Of a stretch of 39,819 nt of DNA, positions 25,033-31,646 are shown one piece after another. The number at the start of each line of letters is the position of its first letter. Within the stretch, counting starts at the first letter, position 1. The notes beneath the pieces are model-generated. The model did not search any database and was not told the origin of the DNA. It worked only from the letters and a program-made list of their open reading frames with translations. A program made the position numbers and the translations under genes. This DNA comes from an uncultured Clostridia bacterium (GTDB lineage Bacteria; Bacillota; Clostridia; Lachnospirales; Lachnospiraceae): positions 1-39,819 of the forward strand of contig CANRWA010000033.1 in assembly GCA_947643415.1 (NCBI GenBank). Direction: 5' to 3'.

Positions 25033-26214
25033 CTACTTTGTTGAAAATGCTACACTTGTATAATCCCAACTCCCATAACATCCGCCCCATACATAACGGT
25101 TTGAGCCTTTCGTCCAGCCATCTGCCACACGAATATAAGTATCTGTTTTTTCTGAGTTCCCACTTTTATATCTGTAAATTTCATATCCCAAAGCAAGCAT
25201 TGAATGATCCTCATATTTTTTATGTTTATACACATGCAGTATACATGGTCTCCTTTTTTTCAACTCTGCCACAATCTTTGCTCCGCCATTTGTTCCACTA
25301 TATGTTCGAGATTTGCTTTTAATGTTCCGTGAGGTACAATACCATTCAATCGCACTGTCTACGTATCCCAAATTGGTTCCTCCTGATGTATTTGTATTGC
25401 ACAACGCAGCCATCTTGGCATATGTATTCTTCCAGGAATCCTTCTTTAATGCGCTAAAATGACTAGGATCATACCGACTCCAATGGTAAAACAGATTTGT
25501 AATGGCAACAGGTGTGCAGACTGTTCCTGAGCTAAATTCATTCATCTCAAAATATTGCCTGTAGGTCTTTGTACCCTGGCTAGAAATTTTTGTAGACCCT
25601 GGAACATCATAGACCTGTGATGATAGAATCTTCCCGGAAACATAGTCTTTGGGTCTTGAAATAACCTTCCCTTCGCTGTCCTTGCCACTTCCCAAAATCT
25701 TATCTTTTTCTGCAATATCATTTTCTACAGAAGTTTGAGCGTCTCCTGTACTAATATCCGTATACTTAGTACCTTTTTTCGGATGTTTTGTTCTTAATAC
25801 ATACGTAAGTCCACCTAAATAATAAACCTTCGCGTTTTTCTTTTCCTTATAACTGTCACAGATCTCATTAGTAGCTTCCTCAACAAAATTATTCTCGCCG
25901 TAACAATATTCAATAACTGCCCCACTGGATTCTTTTGCATCAATGACAGCATATCCCTGTTGCATATTTTTCTTTTCAAAAGTAATCATATAGGCAGAAA
26001 CATCATCCTCTTCATCATACATGGGCATCACAGCTTTTTCCAAACCATCTTCCAATCCGACATTGCTCTCTGTCATAAACCTCTCAGCGATATCTTCTGC
26101 TTTCTGGCTGTCCAACTCCATTTGCTCTGTTTCTTTAGCAAACGAATAATCTTCCTGAATAAAGAAAGACAACAAACTTACAATAACCAATACACTCAAT
26201 ACCTTTTTCTTCAT
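25033..26214 (-). CDS. Secreted papain-type cysteine peptidase with prodomain (C39/C10-like)
   Basis: A 393-residue exported protein. The signal peptide is residues 1-26 (MKKKVLSVLVIVSLLSFFIQ...SFA). Residues about 35-115 look like a C10-type prodomain (AYMITFEKKNMQQGYAVIDA). The catalytic domain starts near 215, with Cys233 in SSGTVCTPVAITNLFYHW, His337 in KKYEDHSMLALGYEIYR and Asp365 in IRVADGW forming a plausible triad; the Gln of the oxyanion hole is less obvious. The start is the ATG at 26214, with GGAG seven bases upstream. The very long leader upstream holds a five-hairpin array. Substrate unknown. Confidence 0.75.
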   Translation of the reverse strand: MKKKVLSVLVIVSLLSFFIQEDYSFAKETEQMELDSQKAEDIAERFMTESNVGLEDGLEKAVMPMYDEEDDVSAYMITFEKKNMQQGYAVIDAKESSGAVIEYCYGENNFVEEATNEICDSYKEKKNAKVYYLGGLTYVLRTKHPKKGTKYTDISTGDAQTSVENDIAEKDKILGSGKDSEGKVISRPKDYVSGKILSSQVYDVPGSTKISSQGTKTYRQYFEMNEFSSGTVCTPVAITNLFYHWSRYDPSHFSALKKDSWKNTYAKMAALCNTNTSGGTNLGYVDSAIEWYCTSRNIKSKSRTYSGTNGGAKIVAELKKRRPCILHVYKHKKYEDHSMLALGYEIYRYKSGNSEKTDTYIRVADGWTKGSNRYVWGGCYGSWDYTSVAFSTK

Positions 26215-26285
26215 ATCTAATCTCCATCCAGTAATTCCCTTTTCCCGATAAGTCAAATATCCGCAACAGAGCAACGGGGCATGAC

Positions 26286-26480
26286 AAGGCACGTTCCGTG
26301 CCTTTATTTCTCTAAAGGAACCTTTCGGTTCCTTGGCAAAATTCGCCCCAGGGGGCAATGTGCTGAAAGCACATGGGGATTTGGTCTGCGCTCCGCTCCG
26401 GTCCTTGCTAAACGAACATCCACTGGATGTTCAGCAACCTCGCGGGCGTGCTCGGATGATGCAAGCTTGCTTGCACATCC
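26286..26480. repeat. Array of five hairpins
   Basis: In under 200 bases: AAGGCACG/CGTGCCTT (26286-26304), AAGGAACC/GGTTCCTT (26315-26334), ATGTGCT/AGCACAT (26358-26374), GAACATCC/GGATGTTC nested inside TTGCT/AGCAA (26405-26437), and GGATG-TGCAAGC/GCTTGCA-CATCC (26454-26480). Loops are 2-4 bases. The array fills the gap between the bile salt hydrolase and the cysteine peptidase and is far more GC-rich and structured than the flanks. It may be a structured RNA, a repeat element, or leader structure of the peptidase mRNA. Frames across it on the plus strand lack ribosome sites. Confidence 0.7.
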
Positions 26481-26600
26481 TCACTTTGCCTTCGCGGAAA
26501 TAAAAGAAAATTTTTACTAAATTTAACATATTCCCCCAGTCATTTCAATAGATTTGGCAATATTGGTAATTTAATCGGCACTTTGCACAAAAAATTTCTT

Positions 26601-27581
26601 TTAATTCTGCCACAAGATCTGCTCCCCATGTATCAGGGGATAGTGAATAATACACCTTCCCTCCAGATCCTCCCTGTGCATATCCACAGCACTGATCTGA
26701 TGATTGTCATAAGAAGTATAATAATAAATTCCCCGGTCGGCATTGCAGCAGGAAGTGTACAAGGTCACTTCATACTTTCCATCTCCAACATCACAACAGC
26801 CTCTCTGTTGATCCACTGAACCCAGAATATGAAAAAACTGGCTGACACTTTCCTCTTCTGAATCACTCTCACATACCGAATTCATCCTTGTAAACGCAGC
26901 CCGGACAAACCGTGACTCTGAGGATAAGTCTCCCGGCAGTCCCATTGCCCCCATTCCCCTGCTGTATGTGCTTAAGGGAAGTGCAGAACAAAAATTATTT
27001 TGGGGCTGTCTGGGCGACAGATACATATAGTTGTTCAATTGGAACATCTGCTGTTCAAAGGGGGGGTTATTAGTCAGGATACCTACCAGATTGTCATGCA
27101 GCCGAATCCCTTCCTTCACACATTCCAATGTGACCGCTTCATCCCTGTCGGCGATGATCCAGTGCAGTTGTGCCGGAGGAAGTTCTTTGCTGTATGGCAT
27201 ATCTGTCAGATTAATATTCTCCAGAAGACTGCGGACCTCCTTTATCGTGGCACACTGCGACAGCACCCATGGAATTAGCTCAAACTGCGCCACATTACTT
27301 TTATTTCTCTCCATCTCACTGCTATACACAGCATTCCCTACAAAATTCAAGCCTGCCATCCCCAGTCCCTTTTCATTTACCGCATCATAAAAAAGTGGAT
27401 CACCGTTTACCACATATGCCATACCAATCATGGCATAATGCCTTTTTATCGTACCCATACACCGGAAACGCAGTGGATAATTCCTTGGCATCACTACGAC
27501 ATCATCCCCATATGAAAAATCATAATCCAGTGTCCTTCCAAAATAAAAATCCTTTGTTTTATACGTTGCTGCTGTACACAT
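26601..27581 (-). CDS. Choloylglycine hydrolase family: bile salt hydrolase
   Basis: A 326-residue Ntn-hydrolase that cleaves the amide bond of glycine- or taurine-conjugated bile acids. Cys2 becomes the N-terminal nucleophile after Met removal. Arg16 and Asp19 (FGRTLDYD), Asn79 (GLGMAGLNF), Asn171 (ILTNNPPF) and Arg224 (SESRFVRAAF) match the known bile-salt-hydrolase active-site set. VGLPGDLS-like MGLPGDLS, TSCC..RGIYYYTSYDN and DMHREDL are also typical of clostridial enzymes. Penicillin V acylase activity is possible but less likely. The start is the ATG at 27581, after AAAGGAG. A strong terminator lies 75 bases upstream, so expression may depend on readthrough or a weak local promoter. Confidence 0.9.
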   Translation of the reverse strand: MCTAATYKTKDFYFGRTLDYDFSYGDDVVVMPRNYPLRFRCMGTIKRHYAMIGMAYVVNGDPLFYDAVNEKGLGMAGLNFVGNAVYSSEMERNKSNVAQFELIPWVLSQCATIKEVRSLLENINLTDMPYSKELPPAQLHWIIADRDEAVTLECVKEGIRLHDNLVGILTNNPPFEQQMFQLNNYMYLSPRQPQNNFCSALPLSTYSRGMGAMGLPGDLSSESRFVRAAFTRMNSVCESDSEEESVSQFFHILGSVDQQRGCCDVGDGKYEVTLYTSCCNADRGIYYYTSYDNHQISAVDMHREDLEGRCIIHYPLIHGEQILWQN

Positions 27582-27655
27582 TATAAAGATCTCCTTTCCT
27601 TTTCCGCAAGAAATCGCCCATTCGCAATCACCCATAAACGGACTTTCAAATAAAC

Positions 27656-27704
27656 AAAAAAATACCACCAGACAGACTGACATATCTCTCCTGTCTTTGG
27701 TGGT
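27656..27704 (-). terminator. Terminator upstream of the bile salt hydrolase gene
   Basis: Minus strand ACCACC..AGACAG, a 15-base loop, CTGTCT.GGTGGT, then seven T. It lies after the 42-residue peptide gene (ends 27834) and 75 bases before the hydrolase start, so it ends the small transcript or acts as an attenuator. Confidence 0.8.
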
Positions 27705-27788
27705 AATTCTGATCCTGTTATCAGCCTGACAGTGTCCATCTCTCCCCTCTGCCGGGAAAGCATGTTAATACCGCCGGATCCTTTATCT

Positions 27789-27822
27789 TAGCTCAACAGT
27801 GGATTCCAATCGTCGCCGTTGA
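27789..27822. repeat. TAGCTCAA palindrome, diverged copy
   Basis: TAGCTCAAC (27789-27797) and GTTGA (27818-27822) bracket about 20 bases. It resembles the elements at 29260-29309 and 31186-31209. Confidence 0.4.
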
Positions 27823-27833
27823 ACGATTCACTC

Positions 27834-27962
27834 TTATATTTCATCATCATCTTTTATTGTATTAAATGCTCCTGATACGGTCACTGCCACAACAGCAACT
27901 ACGATGATCACCGCAATAAGAACAAAACCTCCTAACATTGCGAGTGCTGCCATGATACTCAT
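27834..27962 (-). CDS. Small single-helix membrane protein (42 residues)
   Basis: Short gene with a clear GGGAGGAG six bases before the ATG at 27962 and its own promoter (28023-28051). The product is one hydrophobic helix (about residues 5-32, including FVLIAVIIVVAVVAV) followed by a short acidic tail ending KDDDEI. I do not recognise a family. Alanine, valine and glycine bias fits a small membrane or bacteriocin-like peptide, or a modulator of a membrane complex; nothing in the sequence decides. A terminator about 130 bases downstream closes the transcript before the bile salt hydrolase gene. Confidence 0.65.
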   Translation of the reverse strand: MSIMAALAMLGGFVLIAVIIVVAVVAVTVSGAFNTIKDDDEI

Positions 27963-28022
27963 CGCTGACTCCTCCCTTCCATCAGTCTTCATACAGGCAA
28001 TAATGCCGTCTGATTACACTCT

Positions 28023-28051
28023 ATTGTAACAGACTTTGATGGATTCGGCAA
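28023..28051 (-). promoter_or_regulatory. Promoter of the 42-residue membrane protein gene
   Basis: Minus strand TTGCCG (28046-28051), 17 bases, TACAAT (28023-28028) with an extended TG. It is back to back with the tRNA-Leu promoter. Confidence 0.6.
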
Positions 28052-28059
28052 TAAAAGGA

Positions 28060-28088
28060 TTGCACAAAAATGAAATTTCTGCTATAAT
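28060..28088 (+). promoter_or_regulatory. tRNA-Leu promoter
   Basis: TTGCAC (28060-28065), 17 bases, TATAAT (28083-28088) with extended TGC, 47 bases before the tRNA. Confidence 0.8.
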
Positions 28089-28134
28089 TGTCCTTGTTCG
28101 GCGGTGAAAGATGATTAACACTGTTGATCTTCCT

Positions 28135-28217
28135 GCGGATATGGCGGAATTGGCAGACGCGCTAGATTTAGGTTCTAGTGGGCAACCCCCGTGCAGGTTC
28201 AAGTCCTGTTATCCGCA
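28135..28217 (+). tRNA. tRNA-Leu (UAG)
   Basis: 83-nt class II tRNA. Acceptor GCGGATA pairs with TATCCGC, discriminator A; the anticodon arm CTAGA-TTTAGGT-TCTAG gives anticodon UAG; a long variable arm (TGGGCAACCCCCG) and the T arm with GGTTCAAGTCC are present. CCA is not encoded. Confidence 0.95.
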
Positions 28218-28298
28218 TCAGAAAGTTCTTACTCCAACCATGGTTAATAATTTTAACCCGGTCAAAAAATTCACCAGCCAGTTGAGTATTAATGATAG

Positions 28299-28328
28299 GA
28301 AACCTGTGGGCAGATGCTCATAGGTTTC
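28299..28328. terminator. Terminator between tRNA-Leu and pdaA
   Basis: GAAACCT pairs with AGGTTTC around a structured loop (TGTGGGCAGATGCTCAT), followed by TTCTTTCCTT on the plus strand. It lies between two convergent genes and may serve both. Confidence 0.6.
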
Positions 28329-28339
28329 TTCTTTCCTTA

Positions 28340-29146
28340 TCACAATATAAATTCATCCAGACTGCCAAACCGGTATCCCTTTTTCTCCAGCATACGGATC
28401 ACAGAACCTAATGCCTCTGTATTGGATCTGGAGCAGGTATGGATCAGCGGGATCATTCCATTATGATGGTAGGTACGGAATTTCCCAAGAACATAACCTG
28501 CCCCCGGCTGGTTTGCCGTATCGTAATCATAATAGGCAAGACTCCAAAAAATCGTTGCATATCCCATCCTCTGTGCGGTCTTGACACTGCGGATACTGAA
28601 ATTCCCCTCTGGTGGGCGCAGAAAACGGTCCATCTCATATCCTGTCCGCTTCTTCATCTCCTTCTCGCAATCCTGAATCTCCTTCTGTATCCTCTGGACA
28701 CTCAATTTTGCCATGCGCGGATGTGTGCTGGTGTGATTCCCCACCAGATGCCCCTCCTTCTTCATCCTTTTTACTATGCCGGGATTCTGTGTGATATAAG
28801 GTTTTGTCACAAAGAAAAGTGCTTTGACATCATTTTTCTTCAAGGTATCCAGTATCTTCTTTGTAAAACCTGCCTCATAACCACAATCAAAGGTAAGATA
28901 GACCACCTGGTCTTTCCTGGAATGCTTCCCTATATAATAAGCAGCATCTTTCTTTAGTTTCCAACCATAAGGACCAGAACCGCCCGGCTTCTTATGCTGC
29001 TTATTCAGATGCAGTCCCCAATCATAAGATGTGGTGGAATAGTCTTTCAGTGGTTTCTTTTTCTTCGCCTGTACCTCTTCTGACAGATGGCCTGTTCCTA
29101 TGATAAAGCAAAGCAGTATAACAATCCATCTCTGCATCCTCCGCAT
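28340..29146 (-). CDS. pdaA: Polysaccharide deacetylase, PdaA type (delta-lactam-biosynthetic)
   Basis: A 268-residue exported protein; in sporulating Firmicutes PdaA removes the acetyl group from muramic acid and helps form the muramic delta-lactam of spore cortex. The N-terminal helix (about 5-25) is a signal peptide or anchor. The NodB domain shows VYLTFDCGYEAGFT (metal Asp; the usual DDG second Asp is Cys-Gly here), GHLVGNHTSTHPRM with the two metal histidines, RPPEGNFS, and ATIFWSLAYYDYDTANQPG then IPLIHTCSRSNTEAL, closely following Bacillus PdaA. The start is the ATG at 29146, after GGGGAGGG. It implies a spore former. Confidence 0.85.
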   Translation of the reverse strand: MRRMQRWIVILLCFIIGTGHLSEEVQAKKKKPLKDYSTTSYDWGLHLNKQHKKPGGSGPYGWKLKKDAAYYIGKHSRKDQVVYLTFDCGYEAGFTKKILDTLKKNDVKALFFVTKPYITQNPGIVKRMKKEGHLVGNHTSTHPRMAKLSVQRIQKEIQDCEKEMKKRTGYEMDRFLRPPEGNFSIRSVKTAQRMGYATIFWSLAYYDYDTANQPGAGYVLGKFRTYHHNGMIPLIHTCSRSNTEALGSVIRMLEKKGYRFGSLDEFIL

Positions 29147-29259
29147 CTGTCCCTCCCCTGATGTTTTCCTCCGTACCCCCATATCTTCCTCCATTTGTAC
29201 ACGCCTTATGCCCCGCCGGATGGCAGCGTCAGACCAATCCGGCAATATCTGCCGCGTCT

Positions 29260-29309
29260 TAGCCCAACGGCGCTAATTTGAACCTGCCGTAGACGGCACC
29301 GTTGAGCTA
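29260..29309. repeat. TAGCTCAA palindrome with nested hairpin
   Basis: TAGCCCAACGG (29260-29270) and CCGTTGAGCTA (29299-29309) are outer arms with one mismatch; inside is TGCCGT-AG-ACGGCA (29285-29298). It lies in the 300-base gap between pdaA and the ABC gene, which otherwise holds only the promoter at 29362. Confidence 0.6.
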
Positions 29310-29361
29310 TACCTATTATCAATAATTATACTAAATCGCTTTCTGGCATTCAAGACAAATA

Positions 29362-29390
29362 TTGAAATATCCTGCCTGATATGCTACTAT
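29362..29390 (+). promoter_or_regulatory. Promoter of the ABC transporter gene
   Basis: TTGAAA (29362-29367), 17 bases, TACTAT (29385-29390) with extended TGC, about 58 bases before the ATG. Confidence 0.65.
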
Positions 29391-29447
29391 GATACCTGTT
29401 CACTACCTGGCTATGCCAGACCTTTAAAAGAAAGGACATAACCAATT

Positions 29448-31178
29448 ATGAGTACCAATCTACGCAAAATGATCAGTTACTACAAACCATACATGAAGAT
29501 CTTCTGGCTGGATATGTTGTTCGCAGCACTATCGGCGGGAGTCGCCCTGGTGATCCCCCTTGTAGTGCGCTATGTGACCTCCACGCTATTTTCCCTCAGT
29601 TCAGACGAAATTCTCCACCAACTCCCTTTTATCGCCCTCTTTCTGTTGATCCTCCTGGGGATTGACTGCTACAGCAGATTCTTTATCGGGAACTATGGCC
29701 ATGTCATGGGTGCAAAGATGGAATATAATATGCGTGCAGAAGTCTTCGCCCACATGCAGAAACTTTCCTTTTCCTTTTATGATGATGCCAAAGTTGGACA
29801 ACTGATGAGCCGGATCACTTCCGACCTTTTTGATATCACAGAGCTTCTCCACCATGGTCCTGAGAATCTTATCCTCTCTGTGCTGAAGATTACAGGTGCT
29901 TTTATTATCCTTATGAATATCAACGGCTGGCTGGTACTTGCTGCTTTTATTGTCCTGCCCTTTATGTTTCTCTTTGCCTTTCTCCTCAATCGCAAGATGA
30001 GGAGGGCATTTCGCAGAAACAGGGAAAAGATTGCCGAGATTAATGCCCAGATCGAAGATAATCTTTCTGGCATCCGGGTGGTCAAATCTTTCGCCAACGA
30101 AGAGATTGAGAATGAGAAATTTAAGAAAGGAAATGATGGCTTTCTCTCTGCCAAAAAAAACAGTTACCATTATATGGGCAGTTTCCAGGCGGGTGTGGGA
30201 CTCTTCACAACATTGATCCAGGTAAATGTCATCCTTGCCGGAGGCTTTCTTATCGCATTCCAGCGTGTCTCTATCAGCGACCTGATCACCTTCCTTTTGT
30301 ATATCGGGGTATTTACAGAACCCATCCGGACATTAGTAGATTTCACGGAACAGTTCCAAAATGGTTATACAGGCTTTGAACGTTTCCGTGAGATCATGAA
30401 CATTATGCCAGACATTAGTGATTTGGAAGATGCTGCTCCCCTTCCTGCCGTTAAAGGGAATATTTCTTTCGAAAATGTATCCTTTCATTATAAAGAGAAC
30501 AACAACCGTGTCCTCAACCATATCAACCTGGATGTCCCTTCTGGCTCCTATGTTGCCCTGGTTGGTTCTTCCGGCGCCGGTAAGACAACATTATGCTCCC
30601 TGATCCCACGCTTTTATGATGTCACAGGCGGCTGTGTGAAGATTGATGGATATGATATCCGCAAGGTAACGCTCCAGAGCCTGCGCAGCCAGATTGGTAT
30701 CGTCCAGCAGGATGTCTATCTCTTTGCCGGTTCCATCTACGAAAATATTGCATATGGAAAACCAGGCGCCACAAAAGAAGAAGTCATCGCTGCTGCCAAA
30801 AATGCCAATGCCCATGAATTTATCATGGCCTTTCCTGATGGATACGATACCGATATCGGACAGCGTGGCATCAAGCTGTCCGGAGGGCAGAAACAACGTC
30901 TCTCCATCGCCCGGGTATTTCTTAAGAACCCACCGATCCTTATCTTTGATGAAGCCACTTCTGCGTTGGATAATGAAAGCGAGAAAGTGGTACAGGATTC
31001 TTTGGAGAAACTTGCAAAAAACCGCACAACTTTCGTTATTGCCCATCGGCTGACTACGATCCAGAATGCGGAAAAGATCCTTGTTCTCACTGAGGATGGA
31101 ATCGCCGAGACAGGAACCCATGAAGAACTTTTGGCAAAGGGTGGTATATACGAAAGATTGTATCATATGCATTATTGA
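29448..31178 (+). CDS. ABC transporter, fused permease/ATPase (exporter type)
   Basis: A 576-residue half-transporter of the MsbA/LmrA/BmrA type, with six membrane helices in residues 1-310 and an ATPase domain from about 340. ATPase motifs: Walker A GSSGAGKTT, Q-loop VQQDVYLF, signature LSGGQKQRLSIAR, Walker B ILIFDEATSALD, and switch IAHRLTT. It is probably a homodimer because no partner is adjacent. The substrate (lipid, drug or peptide) cannot be told; there is no C39 peptidase domain. The ATG at 29448 follows AAAGGAC-like sequence. A perfect 10-bp palindrome follows the stop codon. Confidence 0.9.
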   Translation: MSTNLRKMISYYKPYMKIFWLDMLFAALSAGVALVIPLVVRYVTSTLFSLSSDEILHQLPFIALFLLILLGIDCYSRFFIGNYGHVMGAKMEYNMRAEVFAHMQKLSFSFYDDAKVGQLMSRITSDLFDITELLHHGPENLILSVLKITGAFIILMNINGWLVLAAFIVLPFMFLFAFLLNRKMRRAFRRNREKIAEINAQIEDNLSGIRVVKSFANEEIENEKFKKGNDGFLSAKKNSYHYMGSFQAGVGLFTTLIQVNVILAGGFLIAFQRVSISDLITFLLYIGVFTEPIRTLVDFTEQFQNGYTGFERFREIMNIMPDISDLEDAAPLPAVKGNISFENVSFHYKENNNRVLNHINLDVPSGSYVALVGSSGAGKTTLCSLIPRFYDVTGGCVKIDGYDIRKVTLQSLRSQIGIVQQDVYLFAGSIYENIAYGKPGATKEEVIAAAKNANAHEFIMAFPDGYDTDIGQRGIKLSGGQKQRLSIARVFLKNPPILIFDEATSALDNESEKVVQDSLEKLAKNRTTFVIAHRLTTIQNAEKILVLTEDGIAETGTHEELLAKGGIYERLYHMHY

Positions 31179-31185
31179 TCTGTGT

Positions 31186-31209
31186 TAGCTCAATGACGCC
31201 ATTGAGCTA
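31186..31209. repeat. TAGCTCAA palindrome, perfect copy
   Basis: TAGCTCAATG-ACGC-CATTGAGCTA: a perfect 10-bp stem with a 4-base loop, seven bases after the ABC gene stop. No T-run follows, so a terminator role is uncertain. Confidence 0.65.
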
Positions 31210-31230
31210 TGAACAGAAGTGCATACTGCC

Positions 31231-31311
31231 CACTGTTTTTCGCAGGGGGTGGTATATCAAGCAACAGACCGTACAAAACCACTACTCTTGTTAGGATACG
31301 AAAGTAACGCA
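31231..31311 (+). repeat. Dispersed repeat, copy E (short relic)
   Basis: Shares TTTTTCG..GGGGTGGTATA, GCAACAGACCGTACAAAACC and a terminal GAAAGTAAC with the 23.3 and 23.6 kb copies. It lies just upstream of the tRNA-Glu promoter. Confidence 0.6.
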
Positions 31312-31340
31312 AAAAACTTTATAAAAAAGGAAAAAATCTC

Positions 31341-31369
31341 TTGCCAAACCGATTTAGATATGGTAATAT
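31341..31369 (+). promoter_or_regulatory. Promoter of the tRNA-Glu/tRNA-Cys pair
   Basis: TTGCCA (31341-31346), 17 bases, TAATAT (31364-31369) with extended TGG, 37 bases before tRNA-Glu. Confidence 0.65.
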
Positions 31370-31405
31370 ATCATTTGTTGTCAGACTTTGATCAAACAGT
31401 AAATC

Positions 31406-31477
31406 GGCTCCATGGTCAAGCGGTTAAGACACCGCCCTTTCACGGCGGTAACAGGGGTTCAAATCCCCTTGGAGTCA
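31406..31477 (+). tRNA. tRNA-Glu (UUC)
   Basis: 72 nt. Acceptor GGCTCCA pairs with TGGAGTC (one G-T pair), discriminator A; the anticodon arm CCGCC-CTTTCAC-GGCGG gives UUC; the T arm is GGGGTTCAAATCCCC. CCA is not encoded. Confidence 0.95.
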
Positions 31478-31524
31478 TAAATGTAGTATCGTTTTATCAG
31501 GTACCGCATAATATAATTATATAT

Positions 31525-31595
31525 GGCGACTTAGCCAAGTGGTAAGGCATGGGACTGCAACTCCCTGATCATCGGTTCAAATCCGTTAGTCGCCT
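31525..31595 (+). tRNA. tRNA-Cys (GCA)
   Basis: 71 nt. Acceptor GGCGACT pairs with AGTCGCC, discriminator T; the anticodon loop CTGCAAC gives GCA; the T arm contains GGTTCAAATCC. It is co-transcribed with tRNA-Glu 47 bases upstream. Confidence 0.93.
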
Positions 31596-31600
31596 TAAAA

Positions 31601-31636
31601 AACCTCTAAGTAATGTTACATTCATACTTAGAGGTT
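31601..31636. terminator. Bidirectional terminator
   Basis: AACCTCTAAGTA and TACTTAGAGGTT form a 12-bp perfect stem with a 12-base loop. T-rich sequence follows on the plus strand (TTATTT) and six T on the minus strand, ending both the tRNA transcript and the convergent hemerythrin transcript. Confidence 0.88.
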
Positions 31637-31646
31637 TTATTTCGTA

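Noticed and set aside
26281..26520. 79-residue frame across the hairpin array
   Set aside because: It is read straight through five hairpins with no ribosome site; structure explains the sequence better than coding.
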